From contig JASFXZ010000057.1 in NCBI GenBank assembly GCA_032209605.1, positions 186,001 to 250,000 of the forward strand: 64,000 nt of DNA. The letters are read 5' to 3'. Of this stretch, positions 13,901-23,320 are shown in pieces. Origin of the DNA: Mactromeris polynyma (taxonomy: Eukaryota; Mollusca; Bivalvia; Venerida; Mactridae). The notes under the pieces were generated by a model, which ran no database searches, had not been told where the DNA came from, and was given only the letters and a program-made list of their open reading frames with translations. Within the stretch, counting starts at the first letter, position 1. Every line of letters starts with the position of its first letter. The position numbers and the translations under genes are program-made.

Positions 13901-16900
13901 AATGTTTTAAAATGTCACATATTTGCGTAGGGACTTTTGGAGGTATATTAGTTAAAACAAATGTTTTAAAAGGTCACATTAATTGATGGCGGCTGTATAT
14001 TTTACAATGGCACAGTAATGAGTGCCGACTTAAAGAAAAAACAGTAGAGACTAGAGTTTTAAAACATACAAGAGTTTTGGCATGACTTATTTGACACATA
14101 ATTTGAAAATCTCCTTTTCGGTTAATGCACGAATTGACATATTGTGTCAAAACATTGTGATTTAACATTCCAATAATGCATTTCGATATTATACAATATA
14201 TATATTTCTATTTTGGTACCACAGGTAGTCAGCGCCACAGTCTTATATCCAGTGTAACGACGGTATCGAGCTCTAGAGACGAATTAATGGAAGCATTTGA
14301 AAATCTGAACAGAAATCCACCGCCACCTGTGGTATATGAAACGGAGGCGGATTCCCTGTCCCAGCCAACAGACAGTTCAAGTATGATTTAGTCTGACAGA
14401 GACAAATAAGTCTTTACAATTTTTAAGACCCAACTTAAACATAAATAAGATTGTCAACATAGAATCGCTATAGCTTTGTCAGTAAAATGTGAATATGATT
14501 TTGTGGAGGGAAGTGACTCACTCAAGTTTCCTAATCCGTCTGAAATTTGCTACGTTAGTTGTCTCTGTCTTTGCTCAATACGAACGTAAGTATCTACTCT
14601 GATAATATCCAACGTTCATATCATCCTGCTCAGCTAGATGTATCGTGTGAAATTTAAATGTATTCTTGGTACACAGAATATGTCTTAGCCATCTCCTGCT
14701 GGGGGTCTTGGTTAAGTAATACATATTCACAGCTTGTCAGTACGATGTGCGTTATGTTTTTGAAAAAAAAATACAATTATACCATTTTCAACTTCTCAGG
14801 TACAGAACCAGGAATTTGTCTCTTTACTGAATCACCACCACAGCCAAATGAACGCCGTGAAGCCTCGTGTGAAGTCCCCAGATACGAATGTAAGCACGTG
14901 TTCTAGTTTATTGTTATACATATTTGTGAATCCTATATAATATAAATGAGTGCCACATTTACAAACCTAAGTTATTCATACAAGATACAGGACACTAGCA
15001 CTATGCATACATTTACAAACCTAGGTTATTCATACAAGATACAGGACACTAGCACTATGCATACATTTACAAACCTAGGTTATTCATACAAGAAACAGGA
15101 CACTAGCACTATGCATACATTTACAAACCTAGGTTATTCATACAAGACACAGGACACTAGCACTATGCATACATTTACAAACCTAGGTTATTCATACAAG
15201 AAACAGGACACTAGCACTATGCATACATTTACAAACCTAGGTTATTCATACAAGAAACAGGACACTAGCACTATGCATACATCTACAAACCTAGGTTATT
15301 CATACAAGACACAGGACACTAGCACTATGCATACATTTACAACCTAGGTTATTCATACAAGAAACAGGACACTAGCACTATGCATACATCTACAAACCTA
15401 GGTTATTCATACAAGACACAGGACACTAGCACTATGCATACATTTACAAACCTAGGTTATTCATACAAGAAACAGGACACTAGCACTATGCATACATCTA
15501 CAAACCTAGGTTATTCATACAAGACACAGGACACTAGCACTATGCATACATTTACAACCTAGGTTATTCATACAAGATACAGGACACTAGCACTATGCAT
15601 ACATTTACAAACCTAGGTTATTCATACAAGATACAGGACACTAGCACTATGCATACATTTACAAACCTAGGTTATTCATACAAGATACAGGACACTAGCA
15701 CTATGCATACATTTACAAACCTAGGTTATTCATACACGATACAGGACACTAGCACTATGCATACATTTACAAACCTAGGTTATTCATACAAGATACAGGA
15801 CACTAGCACTATGCATACATCTACAAACCTAGGTTATTCATACAAGATACAGGACACTAGCACTATGCATACATCTACAAACCTAGGTTATTCATACAAG
15901 ATACAGGACACTAGCACTATGCATACATCTACAAACCTAGGTTATTCATACAAGATACAGGACACTAGCACTATGCATACATCTACAAACCTAGGTTATT
16001 CATACAAGATACAGGACACTAGCACTATGCATACATTTACAAACCTAGGTTATTCATACAAGATACAGGACACTAGCACTATGCATAAAATACGACCTCA
16101 AACAGCGATATGTAAAACAACAAGAGCAAGGGCTGATATACGACATTGATGTTTAATCGTGGGTATAATTTATAAAACACTGCCAAACTTTGATGTGAAA
16201 TGGGTGATAGTATCACCTTATGGATAAACAAACTACATGTATATACATTTAACGAACATAATGATATTGTGGCAAAGTTACAGGGATTTGTAGGGCTTGA
16301 CTGGTTTGAACTAGTTTGATTTCGATTTTCAACTAAAAATAACAAACAATACACATGGTAATATTAACGATGGTGGCATTGTTTTTTTCAGCACCGGATG
16401 AGAATCATTACAAAGAACCCAATACTGCTGAACCCAAGCCGCATGAAGCCATGTCTGAGCCCAGATCTCCACCCAGAAGGCCCACTACACGGGCTTGTTC
16501 TGTGCAGAAAAACAAGGAAGCTATTTACAGAAGTACGGGAATCAGCAGGTAAATAATTCGGTTGATGAAAGTGAAAAGATCAATCAAGTTAAACTGTATT
16601 ACCTGGGTACAGAAATATAGCTTGTAATGGAAATGAAACCACTTTCACTGCACAATTAGGCTCGAGATTATAAATTATTACACATAATGTGAGGTTGTTT
16701 AGATATGATGGGGTTTGCGCCTATCATTTAATTTCCCACAGGAGTGTAAGAAGTCGGTCAGACAGCGGACTTTAGGCACCAGATGATTCCAGATATTGAG
16801 GAATTTTACAGGCACGGTGAGACCACCATGCAGGTATTCGACTTAGCCGTAATTTTGATCCGACCGCTTTTTTTGACAAAAGTGCTATATGCCTAAATGC

Positions 16901-18420
16901 CCTAGGTATGCCCGCCAACTCGGGAAAGACATTGATAGGTACATTATTACATGAAATATTTGTTTTGTTTCAGATCAAGTGTACGACCGAGATGTATCGA
17001 GGAAGTGACATACACGTTTTCTGGTGAGGAATCTCCTAGTCGTGCCAGAAAGCCACACTCGTTCGAGGAGAAGTTAAGGTGTACACGTGAAGACAGGGGA
17101 ACATCAGTGTGGAGACGTGGTAAGCTAGCAACACTCCTAGTTCTGTAATGCTGTGTGCTCCATCATCGGCACTATCCGTATTCCGATTAAGTTTCATCAG
17201 TCATTAGCATCATCATTGACCGAAATCCAGAGCAGACGGCAACAATTGTCTTCGATTCTTTCAAGAACCAGATCTGCTATCTCCCAGTGAATCACTTTTT
17301 GTCACCATGTTTATAAAGTACATATTTGAGCCAACGTTTTCAGACGGAGTCATATCTGTCGCTCATGGGAATTAAAAACAAAATACTTGGCTCTAAGGTG
17401 GGAATTAGATCCCCCCTCCAAAAGAAAACCACAGCAATGTTTCTAATTCCACGGAGTCAGCCAACCGGTGGCAAAATATTGATAGGTGGTTTGAGTACTC
17501 TGGTCTGTATTAAACAAAATAAACTTACTCCGCTGTTCATGCATGTCCTTATTTGTTTGGCGTCGAGGGTTTGGTACAAAACTATTGTAACTCTGTTTGT
17601 TCGAACGATGACCATAAATATGATGGATTTTTTTTCGAATTTATTTCATGATTTAGCATTTTTTCAGTACAAATGGCTACGATAATAACTAAGTACTATT
17701 CCGCAACAAAAGCGTAACACAATAGTAACGAATACAAAATATCGCCGTTGTCCTTCCGAACACTGTTATAGTTACGAAGAATTTACAACTGTTTTGCGTC
17801 AAACCTTAAAAATGTAATCACTTAATATCAAAATGCTACTAAAACTCAAAATTTATTCCAAAATCCCTAATCTAGATAAGTATTCGATAGTATATTTACC
17901 AGGTGGTCGCAGGACGCCGCATGCTCGAACCAGATATGATACCCATATTCAGACACCAGGCGCAGCTGACAACAAGCCGTTAGTGACGTCACAAGTACAT
18001 AATGTGAAGGACGAATCGTCACCGGAAGATGACGAATCTGTGAGTCTTCTAAACAGGTAATGTACATTAACTGCCATATTTTGTTCTGTAGTTTTCGGAT
18101 TTGACGAATAACAAGAACGCTCTGTTACTTGAAAGGGGAATGCGACAAGCCTTTGTATTGTTGAAATCGTTAATATACCATGTTTGGATTATGCCAAAAC
18201 GATGCCTTAAGAACTATGAAATATTGTTTTCGTAAGCTTGTGAAGCTAACAGATATACAGATTAGAAATTTCAGATCGAAACTAGTTACGTAATGAGTTA
18301 TCTATATTTTATTTGTTTTGTAGATTTTATAGGCCAGTACCAGCCAGAAGACATGGGGAAGAACGTATTTTACAGGATGATGATGACAATGAGTATACAG
18401 AAAGCTTTACAGTTGTGTAA
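355..18420 (+). CDS. DSCAM: Down syndrome cell adhesion molecule (DSCAM) homologue, 3' part of the gene
   Basis: Immunoglobulin-superfamily cell-surface receptor for homophilic adhesion and neurite or immune recognition (family knowledge). I joined these exons by GT/AG sites and frame: 355-502, 1766-1917, 2501-2632, 3199-3366, 3826-3896, 4173-4425, 4834-4980, 5498-5653, 6072-6211, 6585-6735, 7156-7270, 7599-7753, 8068-8085, 8337-8435, 8923-9108, 9681-9856, 10290-10410, 10845-11006, 11546-11779, 12170-12309, 12941-13043, 13361-13495, 14225-14380, 14800-14889, 16392-16548, 16974-17119, 17903-18056, 18324-18420. Together they read 1,319 residues without a stop until TAA at 18420. The order Ig9, four FN3, Ig10, two FN3, TM, tail is diagnostic of DSCAM. 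Linker sequences such as RTLEDV and PNGPP match vertebrate DSCAM as I remember it. Ig1-8 and the signal peptide must lie upstream of base 1. No repeated alternative Ig exons of the arthropod Dscam1 type were seen, but the regions where those occur are outside the window. Confidence 0.95.
594..707. mobile_element. pogo-like MITE (CAGTCG family), intact, 114 bp
   Basis: The ends are CAGTCGAACCTCGCTTATTC and an imperfect inverse ending GGTCCGACTG. A TA dinucleotide flanks each side (592-593 and 708-709), the target duplication expected of Tc1/mariner-pogo elements. It lies in the intron after the first Ig9 exon and has no coding capacity. Part of its interior matches, in reverse orientation, the element at 5678-5830. 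Confidence 0.7.
1990..2216 (+). repeat. Tandem repeat, about 45 bp x 5, in a DSCAM intron
   Basis: Five imperfect units start with cgaaactttgt or a variant and end with gatttggttattacc. Unit lengths are 42-47 bp. The array sits 72 bp after the end of the second Ig9 exon. Confidence 0.85.
2350..2440. mobile_element. Fragment of the AATAAGACCACC pogo-like MITE
   Basis: Short stretches such as ataaggtggtctgattattg resemble the ends of the elements at 9131-9296 and 31641-31820. No complete termini are present, so this is a decayed or partial copy. Confidence 0.4.
2501..3366 (+). CDS. DSCAM: DSCAM exons for FN3 domain 1
   Basis: Exons 2501-2632 and 3199-3366. The first half holds [19 protein letters not shown] and the core W in [14 protein letters not shown], the hallmark of the first DSCAM FN3 domain. 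The second half has the FN3 Y-x-(I/V)-x-(V/I)-x-A-x-N signature as [13 protein letters not shown]-glycosylation sequons NLT and NVS are visible. The second exon ends in phase 1, matching the next exon. Confidence 0.93.
3826..4425 (+). CDS. DSCAM: DSCAM exons for FN3 domain 2
   Basis: Exons 3826-3896 and 4173-4425. The domain opens with [11 protein letters not shown] and has the tryptophan in KVTWN just before the intron. It continues with [12 protein letters not shown] and the signature [14 protein letters not shown], and closes with the linker LEDG. This closely follows DSCAM FN3-2, in which the IRGYQIGYRE stretch is characteristic. Confidence 0.93.
4834..5653 (+). CDS. DSCAM: DSCAM exons for FN3 domain 3
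   Basis: Exons 4834-4980 and 5498-5653. The start [16 protein letters not shown], the NGVLQGYKV strand, and [20 protein letters not shown] are near-diagnostic for DSCAM FN3-3. The domain ends with RTLED. The intron at 4981-5497 holds nothing recognisable. The following intron, 5654-6071, holds a truncated pogo-like MITE. Confidence 0.93.
5678..5832. mobile_element. pogo-like MITE (CAGTCG family), truncated copy
   Basis: It begins CAGTCGGATCTCGTTCATTC after TA. Its right part (about 5765-5830) is the reverse complement of most of the 594-707 element, sharing aaataaatatcaggtcccga on the minus strand. The right terminus is missing. It lies in the intron between FN3-3 and FN3-4. Confidence 0.6.
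6072..6735 (+). CDS. DSCAM: DSCAM exons for FN3 domain 4
   Basis: Exons 6072-6211 and 6585-6735. The domain begins [15 protein letters not shown], with the core tryptophan in [14 protein letters not shown]. The C-terminal half has [15 protein letters not shown]. Both exon junctions keep frame: phase 0 inside the domain, phase 1 after it. This is the last FN3 repeat before the lone Ig10. Confidence 0.92.
7156..7753 (+). CDS. DSCAM: DSCAM exons for Ig domain 10
   Basis: Exons 7156-7270 and 7599-7753. The sequence ASARISSF, then VPW, then [16 protein letters not shown] gives the first Ig cysteine and the core tryptophan. [20 protein letters not shown] followed by TCRAGN gives the second cysteine. 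A single Ig domain set between FN3-4 and FN3-5 is the architectural mark of DSCAM. The exon ends YSLSVQ in phase 1 at 7753. Confidence 0.93.
8068..8085 (+). CDS. DSCAM: Candidate 18-nt DSCAM microexon (VDASTK)
   Basis: An 18-nt segment lies between a strong pyrimidine-rich acceptor (ctctttttttccag) and a consensus donor (gtacgt). Its length is a multiple of three and it opens and closes in phase 1. It can therefore be included (giving Q-VDASTK-S before PPRAP) or skipped (Q-A-PPRAP) without changing frame. It would add six polar residues to the Ig10/FN3-5 hinge. The sites are seen directly; use of the exon is inference. Confidence 0.55.
8337..9108 (+). CDS. DSCAM: DSCAM exons for FN3 domain 5
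   Basis: Exons 8337-8435 and 8923-9108. It opens [19 protein letters not shown], then has the [14 protein letters not shown] element typical of DSCAM FN3-5. It ends with [18 protein letters not shown], keeping the unusual CGT-x-Y cysteine of this domain. The linker EEKTVGS leads to FN3-6. Confidence 0.92.
9131..9296. mobile_element. pogo-like MITE (AATAAGACCACC family), intact, 166 bp
   Basis: The left end is CAGTAAAACATGACTTTAAT and the right end is its near inverse, finishing gaagttttactg, with TA on both flanks (9129-9130 and 9297-9298). Internal copies of a 'cctcaatattaagacc' motif alternate in direction. It lies in the intron between FN3-5 and FN3-6. Confidence 0.75.
9681..10410 (+). 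CDS. DSCAM: DSCAM exons for FN3 domain 6
   Basis: Exons 9681-9856 and 10290-10410. The core tryptophan is in [11 protein letters not shown], where vertebrate DSCAM has W-x-x-x-x-C-P-I. The second part has [19 protein letters not shown] and closes FSTLTYSG, the counterpart of the FATLDYDG-like end of this domain in vertebrates. It is the last extracellular domain. Confidence 0.9.
10845..11006 (+). CDS. DSCAM: DSCAM membrane-spanning exon
   Basis: One exon encodes a short juxtamembrane stalk with an NET glycosylation sequon, then a single hydrophobic helix (bases about 10901-10978, from [13 protein letters not shown] to ALFCV) and the basic stop-transfer RRRH. The orientation is type I. Acceptor and donor are consensus and the exon is phase 1 at both ends. 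Confidence 0.93.
11546..14889 (+). CDS. DSCAM: DSCAM cytoplasmic tail, first six exons
   Basis: Exons 11546-11779, 12170-12309, 12941-13043, 13361-13495, 14225-14380 and 14800-14889, all frame-consistent. Short blocks look conserved in DSCAM tails as I recall them: [26 protein letters not shown] and [18 protein letters not shown]. Acidic (DSDDDS) and proline-rich stretches ([21 protein letters not shown]) could bind SH3-type adaptors. The family signals through adaptors such as Dock/Pak; binding here is inference. Confidence 0.88.
13627..13990 (+). repeat. Tandem repeat, about 59 bp x 6, in a DSCAM intron
   Basis: Each unit carries aaatgttttaaaatgtcaca, then a variable spacer and gactttt-gga. 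Divergence increases toward the right-hand end, where units lose register. It lies between exons 13361-13495 and 14225-14380. Confidence 0.85.
14955..16086 (+). repeat. 54-bp minisatellite, exactly 21 units, in a DSCAM intron
   Basis: The unit runs acatttacaaacctaggtta... to ...cactatgcat. The span of 1,132 bp equals 21 x 54 minus two single-base deletions, in units 8 and 12, which break an otherwise open frame. The frame ([17 protein letters not shown]) is open only because 54 is divisible by 3. The array lies within the intron 14890-16391. Three positions vary in a patterned way (see findings). Confidence 0.95.
16392..18420 (+). CDS. DSCAM: DSCAM C-terminal exons with PDZ-type end
   Basis: Exons 16392-16548, 16974-17119, 17903-18056 and 18324-18420. 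They contain [11 protein letters not shown] and [16 protein letters not shown], then an acidic end [14 protein letters not shown] followed by TAA. The terminal T-V-V fits a class I PDZ ligand (S/T-x-hydrophobic), consistent with family members that bind PDZ scaffolds. All four acceptors and three donors are consensus. The intron at 17120-17902 holds nothing recognisable. Confidence 0.88.
16742..16775 (+). CDS. DSCAM: Candidate alternative DSCAM exon with early stop ([11 protein letters not shown])
   Basis: After exon 16392-16548, which ends in AG of a split codon, an acceptor (aatttcccacag) at 16741 would splice to a short reading [15 protein letters not shown], with TAG at 16773-16775. This resembles the start of the regular next exon (RSSVRPR). 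It would replace the last three exons and end in S-G-L, also a class I PDZ pattern. Weak donors at 16817 (gtgaga) and 16834 (gtattc) mean it could instead be a cassette 'poison' exon that triggers decay. No nearby AATAAA was found. Confidence 0.4.
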
Positions 18421-18760
18421 AAACAAACCATGAATTATATTTTTATGTTTTCAAACAATGTCGCTGTGCGGTCGTGTTCACAAATTTTGGCTTTGAAATA
18501 TTTATAAAATTAACATTCCGGAATGTTTTAAAGTTGCCACTGTATAGCTTTCTAATGAAATATAAGCTTTGGAATATTTCTGACTTGGCATTCGGATGTA
18601 TTTCCAATTTCATGCGCTGTTTTTGTGATCATTCTGTTGGAAGTGTTACTGACTGAACACTTTTTATTTGTGTTAGTATACATTCAAATTTCTGAGAATT
18701 CATATTTATGGGTTTCATCACAAGCATACATAGTAGGAATAAAGTGATTTTCTCCTAGCG
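18421..18760 (+). other. DSCAM: DSCAM 3' UTR with polyadenylation signal
   Basis: AT-rich sequence follows the stop codon. A canonical AATAAA at 18738-18743 is a plausible poly(A) signal, and a second at 19205-19210 could mark a longer 3' UTR. The end is inferred. Confidence 0.5.
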
Positions 18761-21700
18761 TGAAACCACAGGAGATTGTAACTAGTTATCTCCCCTTCTG
18801 TCTGAAACAGTCTCTGTATCGTCGTGGACAAGCTATCGATGGATTTGAGAGTTTTCGGTATATGATAAAAGCAGTTTGATTATACAAACTGTGTTAGTAT
18901 TATTGACATTTTGTATTTTTCGTAATATTATGTCTCAAATGTATTAAATAGTCAAACTGTCATACTGTATTTGAGAATGTGCGGGGAGTATACACCGACT
19001 AGTGTATGCATGTATGTGTAAATATGGCTTTATCTGTCGTGAACTATCGAGTTAATATTATAGGATTATAATAATTCAACAGTGCTAAACATTGAAGATA
19101 TTTAAAAAAGTGGTATTTTGGTTTATCATTTTGTCACTGTATATGTATACTAAGCAATGTCGCTTTCAGTGGAACAACGTGCGTGTATGTTTACTAACGC
19201 ACATAATAAAATGGCAAAATTGCTTTTAGCGCATTGCTAAAACGTATCACCTGGCACTATAATTGTACATAAGCATTCAAGTTAACCATTTGTATATATT
19301 CCTGCATTGTTACGTTCTGTCACTTCGCATGTTATGTTGATGTGTTTCATTGATTTATTGGCTACTATACATATTTGTCATGTCTGAGATCAATTTATTG
19401 CATATTTTCTTTCTTTTTTTGTTTTTTTCTTTTTTATGCAGATGATGTTATATTTCATTCAGAACTGTTCAATCGTGTTACTCTGAATATTTTGGGAACA
19501 AAACATAATGACATTGTCATGTACGTAACCATTATGAGTGGCGTGTAATCGGTAAGCGGTGATTACTTTTGGGATATTAATTGGTAAACGTTCTGAACAA
19601 AGTACATATGTACTTGTATGTGAAATTACGTTACTAGCGTGTGTTATATGAAACAAACACATTTACAAGTAACGCAAGGAGTAACGGTTGTTGGTGAATA
19701 TAACGCATCTGTTTATTATAAACCATTGCCTTACAAATCGGCAGCATAAAAATTCTGTCCAAAACATAACTTATCATCTCGTTTTCGTTTCTCGTTTGTG
19801 CAAAAATGGGAATCATACCGTACGTCTAGCAAAATAATTATACACCTTGTAACAGTGTAAGTCAAGAGAGTAATTTACGGGACCGGAACGTATCGTAAGC
19901 TTTAGGCTTTGAAGCAAGGATTGTAACGGTATTGTGTTTCATTTAGTGACAGTTATTGACACACATGGTTGCACATTCTTTGTTGACTGACTACTTTTAC
20001 TGGATATAATTATTTTGATGAGATCGTATTGTCATTATGTATCATTTCGCATTTATTCGTTAATATTCTTGCAATAACAAGACTATATTCGGGTTTGGCG
20101 AAAGCTCGACTTATCAGGCAGCAATTCGGCAATATACAAATAGACTTGAGTGTCAAAATGAATGCAAATTTATAACATTTATATTTTACATGTCTGTGCA
20201 GTGTGGTTAGTTGTGGTATTTTGTCCATGTGGAATGGATTGAATTAGGTAACCCCTTTTTCCTGTTATCGTATTGAAGTCTCATACTTACTTAGTTTGTC
20301 TAACGCTTGCTTGTGATTCAGTCTGTTTTCTTATCTGAATGTTGATACAAAGTAGAGCAAATCATTTGTTCTGGTACTAAATATATGATGGGGGTGGGCA
20401 ATTGGGGGGGGGGGGATTTAAAGCAAGCGATTACAAAGTACCGAGATGGAAAACAGCAAAGAGATTCCATGCTGATAGTTTAAGAGGAGACTATGTGTTG
20501 ATACGTGATATTGTTGTCTGATGAACTCATATAATACACGGATTGTTTTCTTCCGTTAAGGTAATCCTATCTTGTACTGTCGTGTGTTGTGTATGAATCC
20601 GAACCTTGTACTTGTTTTGTATTTGTCCACGTTACATTCTGACTGCTTTAAATGAATCTTGTAGTATTGTCTGATCTGTTAGTTACTGTCTCTAGGTTTG
20701 TACACACAATGATAAATGTGTGACATTTGTAGTTCCGACCTTAACATTACGTATATAACAATTATTCATTGACTCGAGAAACGTATCATTGCTACGTAAA
20801 ATTACTGTGGTTAACAGAACATTGGAGATCCTCTGTCAAACTTTATCAATATAACGATATTGCTCTAGGTGTTCCGAATGTATATTACGGCAGTTGGCGT
20901 ATTCACGGAAGGACCCGAGGTTTTCCGATTGTGAACGCAGTCTCGAGGCCAAAAAGGCGTGTGCAATGTGGCGTTGGTTTTTAAACTATGTTTCAAGCAT
21001 ATAAGTCAATTCTACAAAAACGCTATTCCAATCACTAGTCATTAAGCATGCCTAGTTAATTTGTGATATGTTACCCTATTTAGATATCTTTCTGTCATAA
21101 ATGTTTTACTACATTACTAGTCCCATTGTTTTTTTTATCATTATTATTAATATTATTAGCGTATTTATCAATTTATATTGTTGTATTTATTTTGGATGCT
21201 TACAAAGTATTATGAAAGTTTGTTAACTACACATTTACGGCTTGAAACCCCGAAATAAGTTTGTGGTAGTTTGTACATAAGTTTTGTGTTTTTATTTCAG
21301 TATTATGATAAAAATACCAACTGCGTCCCTTAAATTAGTTTATAACAAATCTGAGATATTTTGTGTTTGCCATAATGATGGCCTGTGAATGCTAGCAGAC
21401 GAGAGAAAATCACCAGGACACAGAATATACCATCCCTTACACATGTTTACAATTCAGGCAATATGGTTTCTCAGTTTGTTGTTTACAATAAGATGAAAAC
21501 ATCTGAAAAAGTTACTTCTGAAAATTTGACTCAGGATGACTGATAAATAATCTGAATACACGTATTTTGAATTGACACAATCATGTCTTCAGTTGAGAAT
21601 CTTATACATAAATCAAAATATAAACCCTCAATCATCTCTGTATTGTGTGTGTGTTTAAAGATGTGACATCATTACGCATGGCAGAATATCTCAGATCTAG

Positions 21701-21983
21701 CACTTATGATTCAATGTTTTATTGTGTAACTATGGTAACAAAATTGACCATACAATATGTAAGTTCTAATACGTGTATATGTAACATAGAAATACCCTTA
21801 TATATGTCTTTTGTCTCATTATTAATATTAAATGTACGAAGCTTCTGTTACTTTGTCTTATTTCACACCTTCCCTAAGTACTTAAAATGAATTAATTCAA
21901 TCATGGTCTCACATTTTAACAAACCATATTGACATCAGCATTAGCAACAACTCACAGTCGTCAAACAAAAACGTGGAGATTGT

Positions 21984-22183
21984 CACGAATTCTTTCCCTT
22001 TATCCCATCTAGAGTTATCTCCCTTTGACCCTTCTGTATAATACTTATAAATACTACAAGGAGTCTAACGCGTTTTCTCTCCGCGCCCGAAATCGCGATT
22101 CAAACATCAAATACTTCTCATGAATAGTTTATCTTACAGAAGGGGCAAAGGGACAGAACCCTAGAGGGGATAAAGGGTTAGTG
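21984..22183. mobile_element. MITE with about 45-bp terminal inverted repeats, 200 bp
   Basis: The left arm (CAC, then ctttccctttatcccatcta and on to cccttctg) is matched in inverse orientation by the right arm, which ends ggggataaagggttagtg. The arms are about 80% identical. The interior of about 90 bp is non-coding. Its superfamily is not clear from the ends. Confidence 0.7.
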
Positions 22184-23109
22184 TTAGTTATGAAATATAA
22201 TGTCATTTTCATCTTTATCAATTCAACTGCTGGTAGGGAGACAGCAGAATATGCGTAGTGAAATTATGGAACACACATTCCGCAGTATTCGTTGCCATTG
22301 CTACGGGTTCCACGAGACGTTGTTGGAGCACGAGAGATAATTCAGATAAAGAACATATTGTCAGTATTTACTATGACACTTTCATATATTTCTCCACCTG
22401 GCCCCGATCTCCCGAAGCATCTCAATCTCAGATAAATCTCAGCTCAAATATTGTCTCAAGTAGTTGAGATTTTTCTCATCTTAGACCAGGCTTAAAATCG
22501 ATATTACACAACAAAAATCATCAGATGATTTTTTTCTTAGAATTTTTTTAAGAGATTCAAAATTAGATTGTCTCGATCTCTGGCTCTGATTTGAGCATAC
22601 TCTCATATTGAGCCGAGATATCTATATGTTTTGAGAGATCTGGAACGGATTAAATAACGATTTGTAACATCGTTACACGAGATCATCTTCATATGATTAG
22701 TGTGATTTTGTTATCCATGATACATCTAATGTGTTGAAGCGTGCATGTACATACTTATTGCATTAAGGACAGAGTAAAGTTTCATCAGTAAAATGTTAAG
22801 TGGATTGTGTCCATATCAGTTCAGACAGTTTAAAAAATGCTGTAGTTGCAAACTTGAAAAAGCTGCATCAAACCCCAGTATATTCCTATAAAGCATGTCT
22901 TCATACTTGAATGAAGTTTTTTCTTTTTTTATACAAATCGGAAGTATTTTACCTTAATAGTCTTCCATGTTCTTGTAAAATGTGCTCGTGTCTCATAATG
23001 AACGTTGAAATGTACGATGATGATGATAGCATTATGTATTCAATACAAATACCCCAATTATAGTAATTCTATAACAGCGAATTGGAATGTTTAATATCTA
23101 AAAATAATA

Positions 23110-23320
23110 CAGTAAAACTTCGAAACCTCGAACAGTTTTGGCTCGAACACAGTAGATACCTCGAACAGGTTCTTAGGTACCGGCGAAACCCCTTCTTATT
23201 TCATATTATCGAACAGTAGATCACTCGAACGGAGATAGGTCGAACACTCGAACAGGGTTTGCGGTCCCTAGAAACCATTTCATTCATTGTTCACCATAGA
23301 TAGGTCGAACAATACAGTAA
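23110..23320. mobile_element. pogo-like MITE remnant (CCTCGAAC family)
   Basis: It starts CAGTAAAACTTCGAAACCTC after TA and contains several 'ctcgaaca' and 'ggtcgaaca' repeats. The right end is not convincing. The element at 26773-26851 carries the same terminus in inverse orientation. Confidence 0.45.

Noticed and set aside
14946..16149. Long ORFs reading [18 protein letters not shown] repeats
   Set aside because: They come from a 54-bp array (a multiple of 3) inside a DSCAM intron. The frame breaks at two 1-bp deletions, and exons on both sides splice together without it.
22400..22650. Palindromic element rich in ctcagat/gagat words
   Set aside because: Short words recur in both orientations, but I could not define matching termini or a target duplication.
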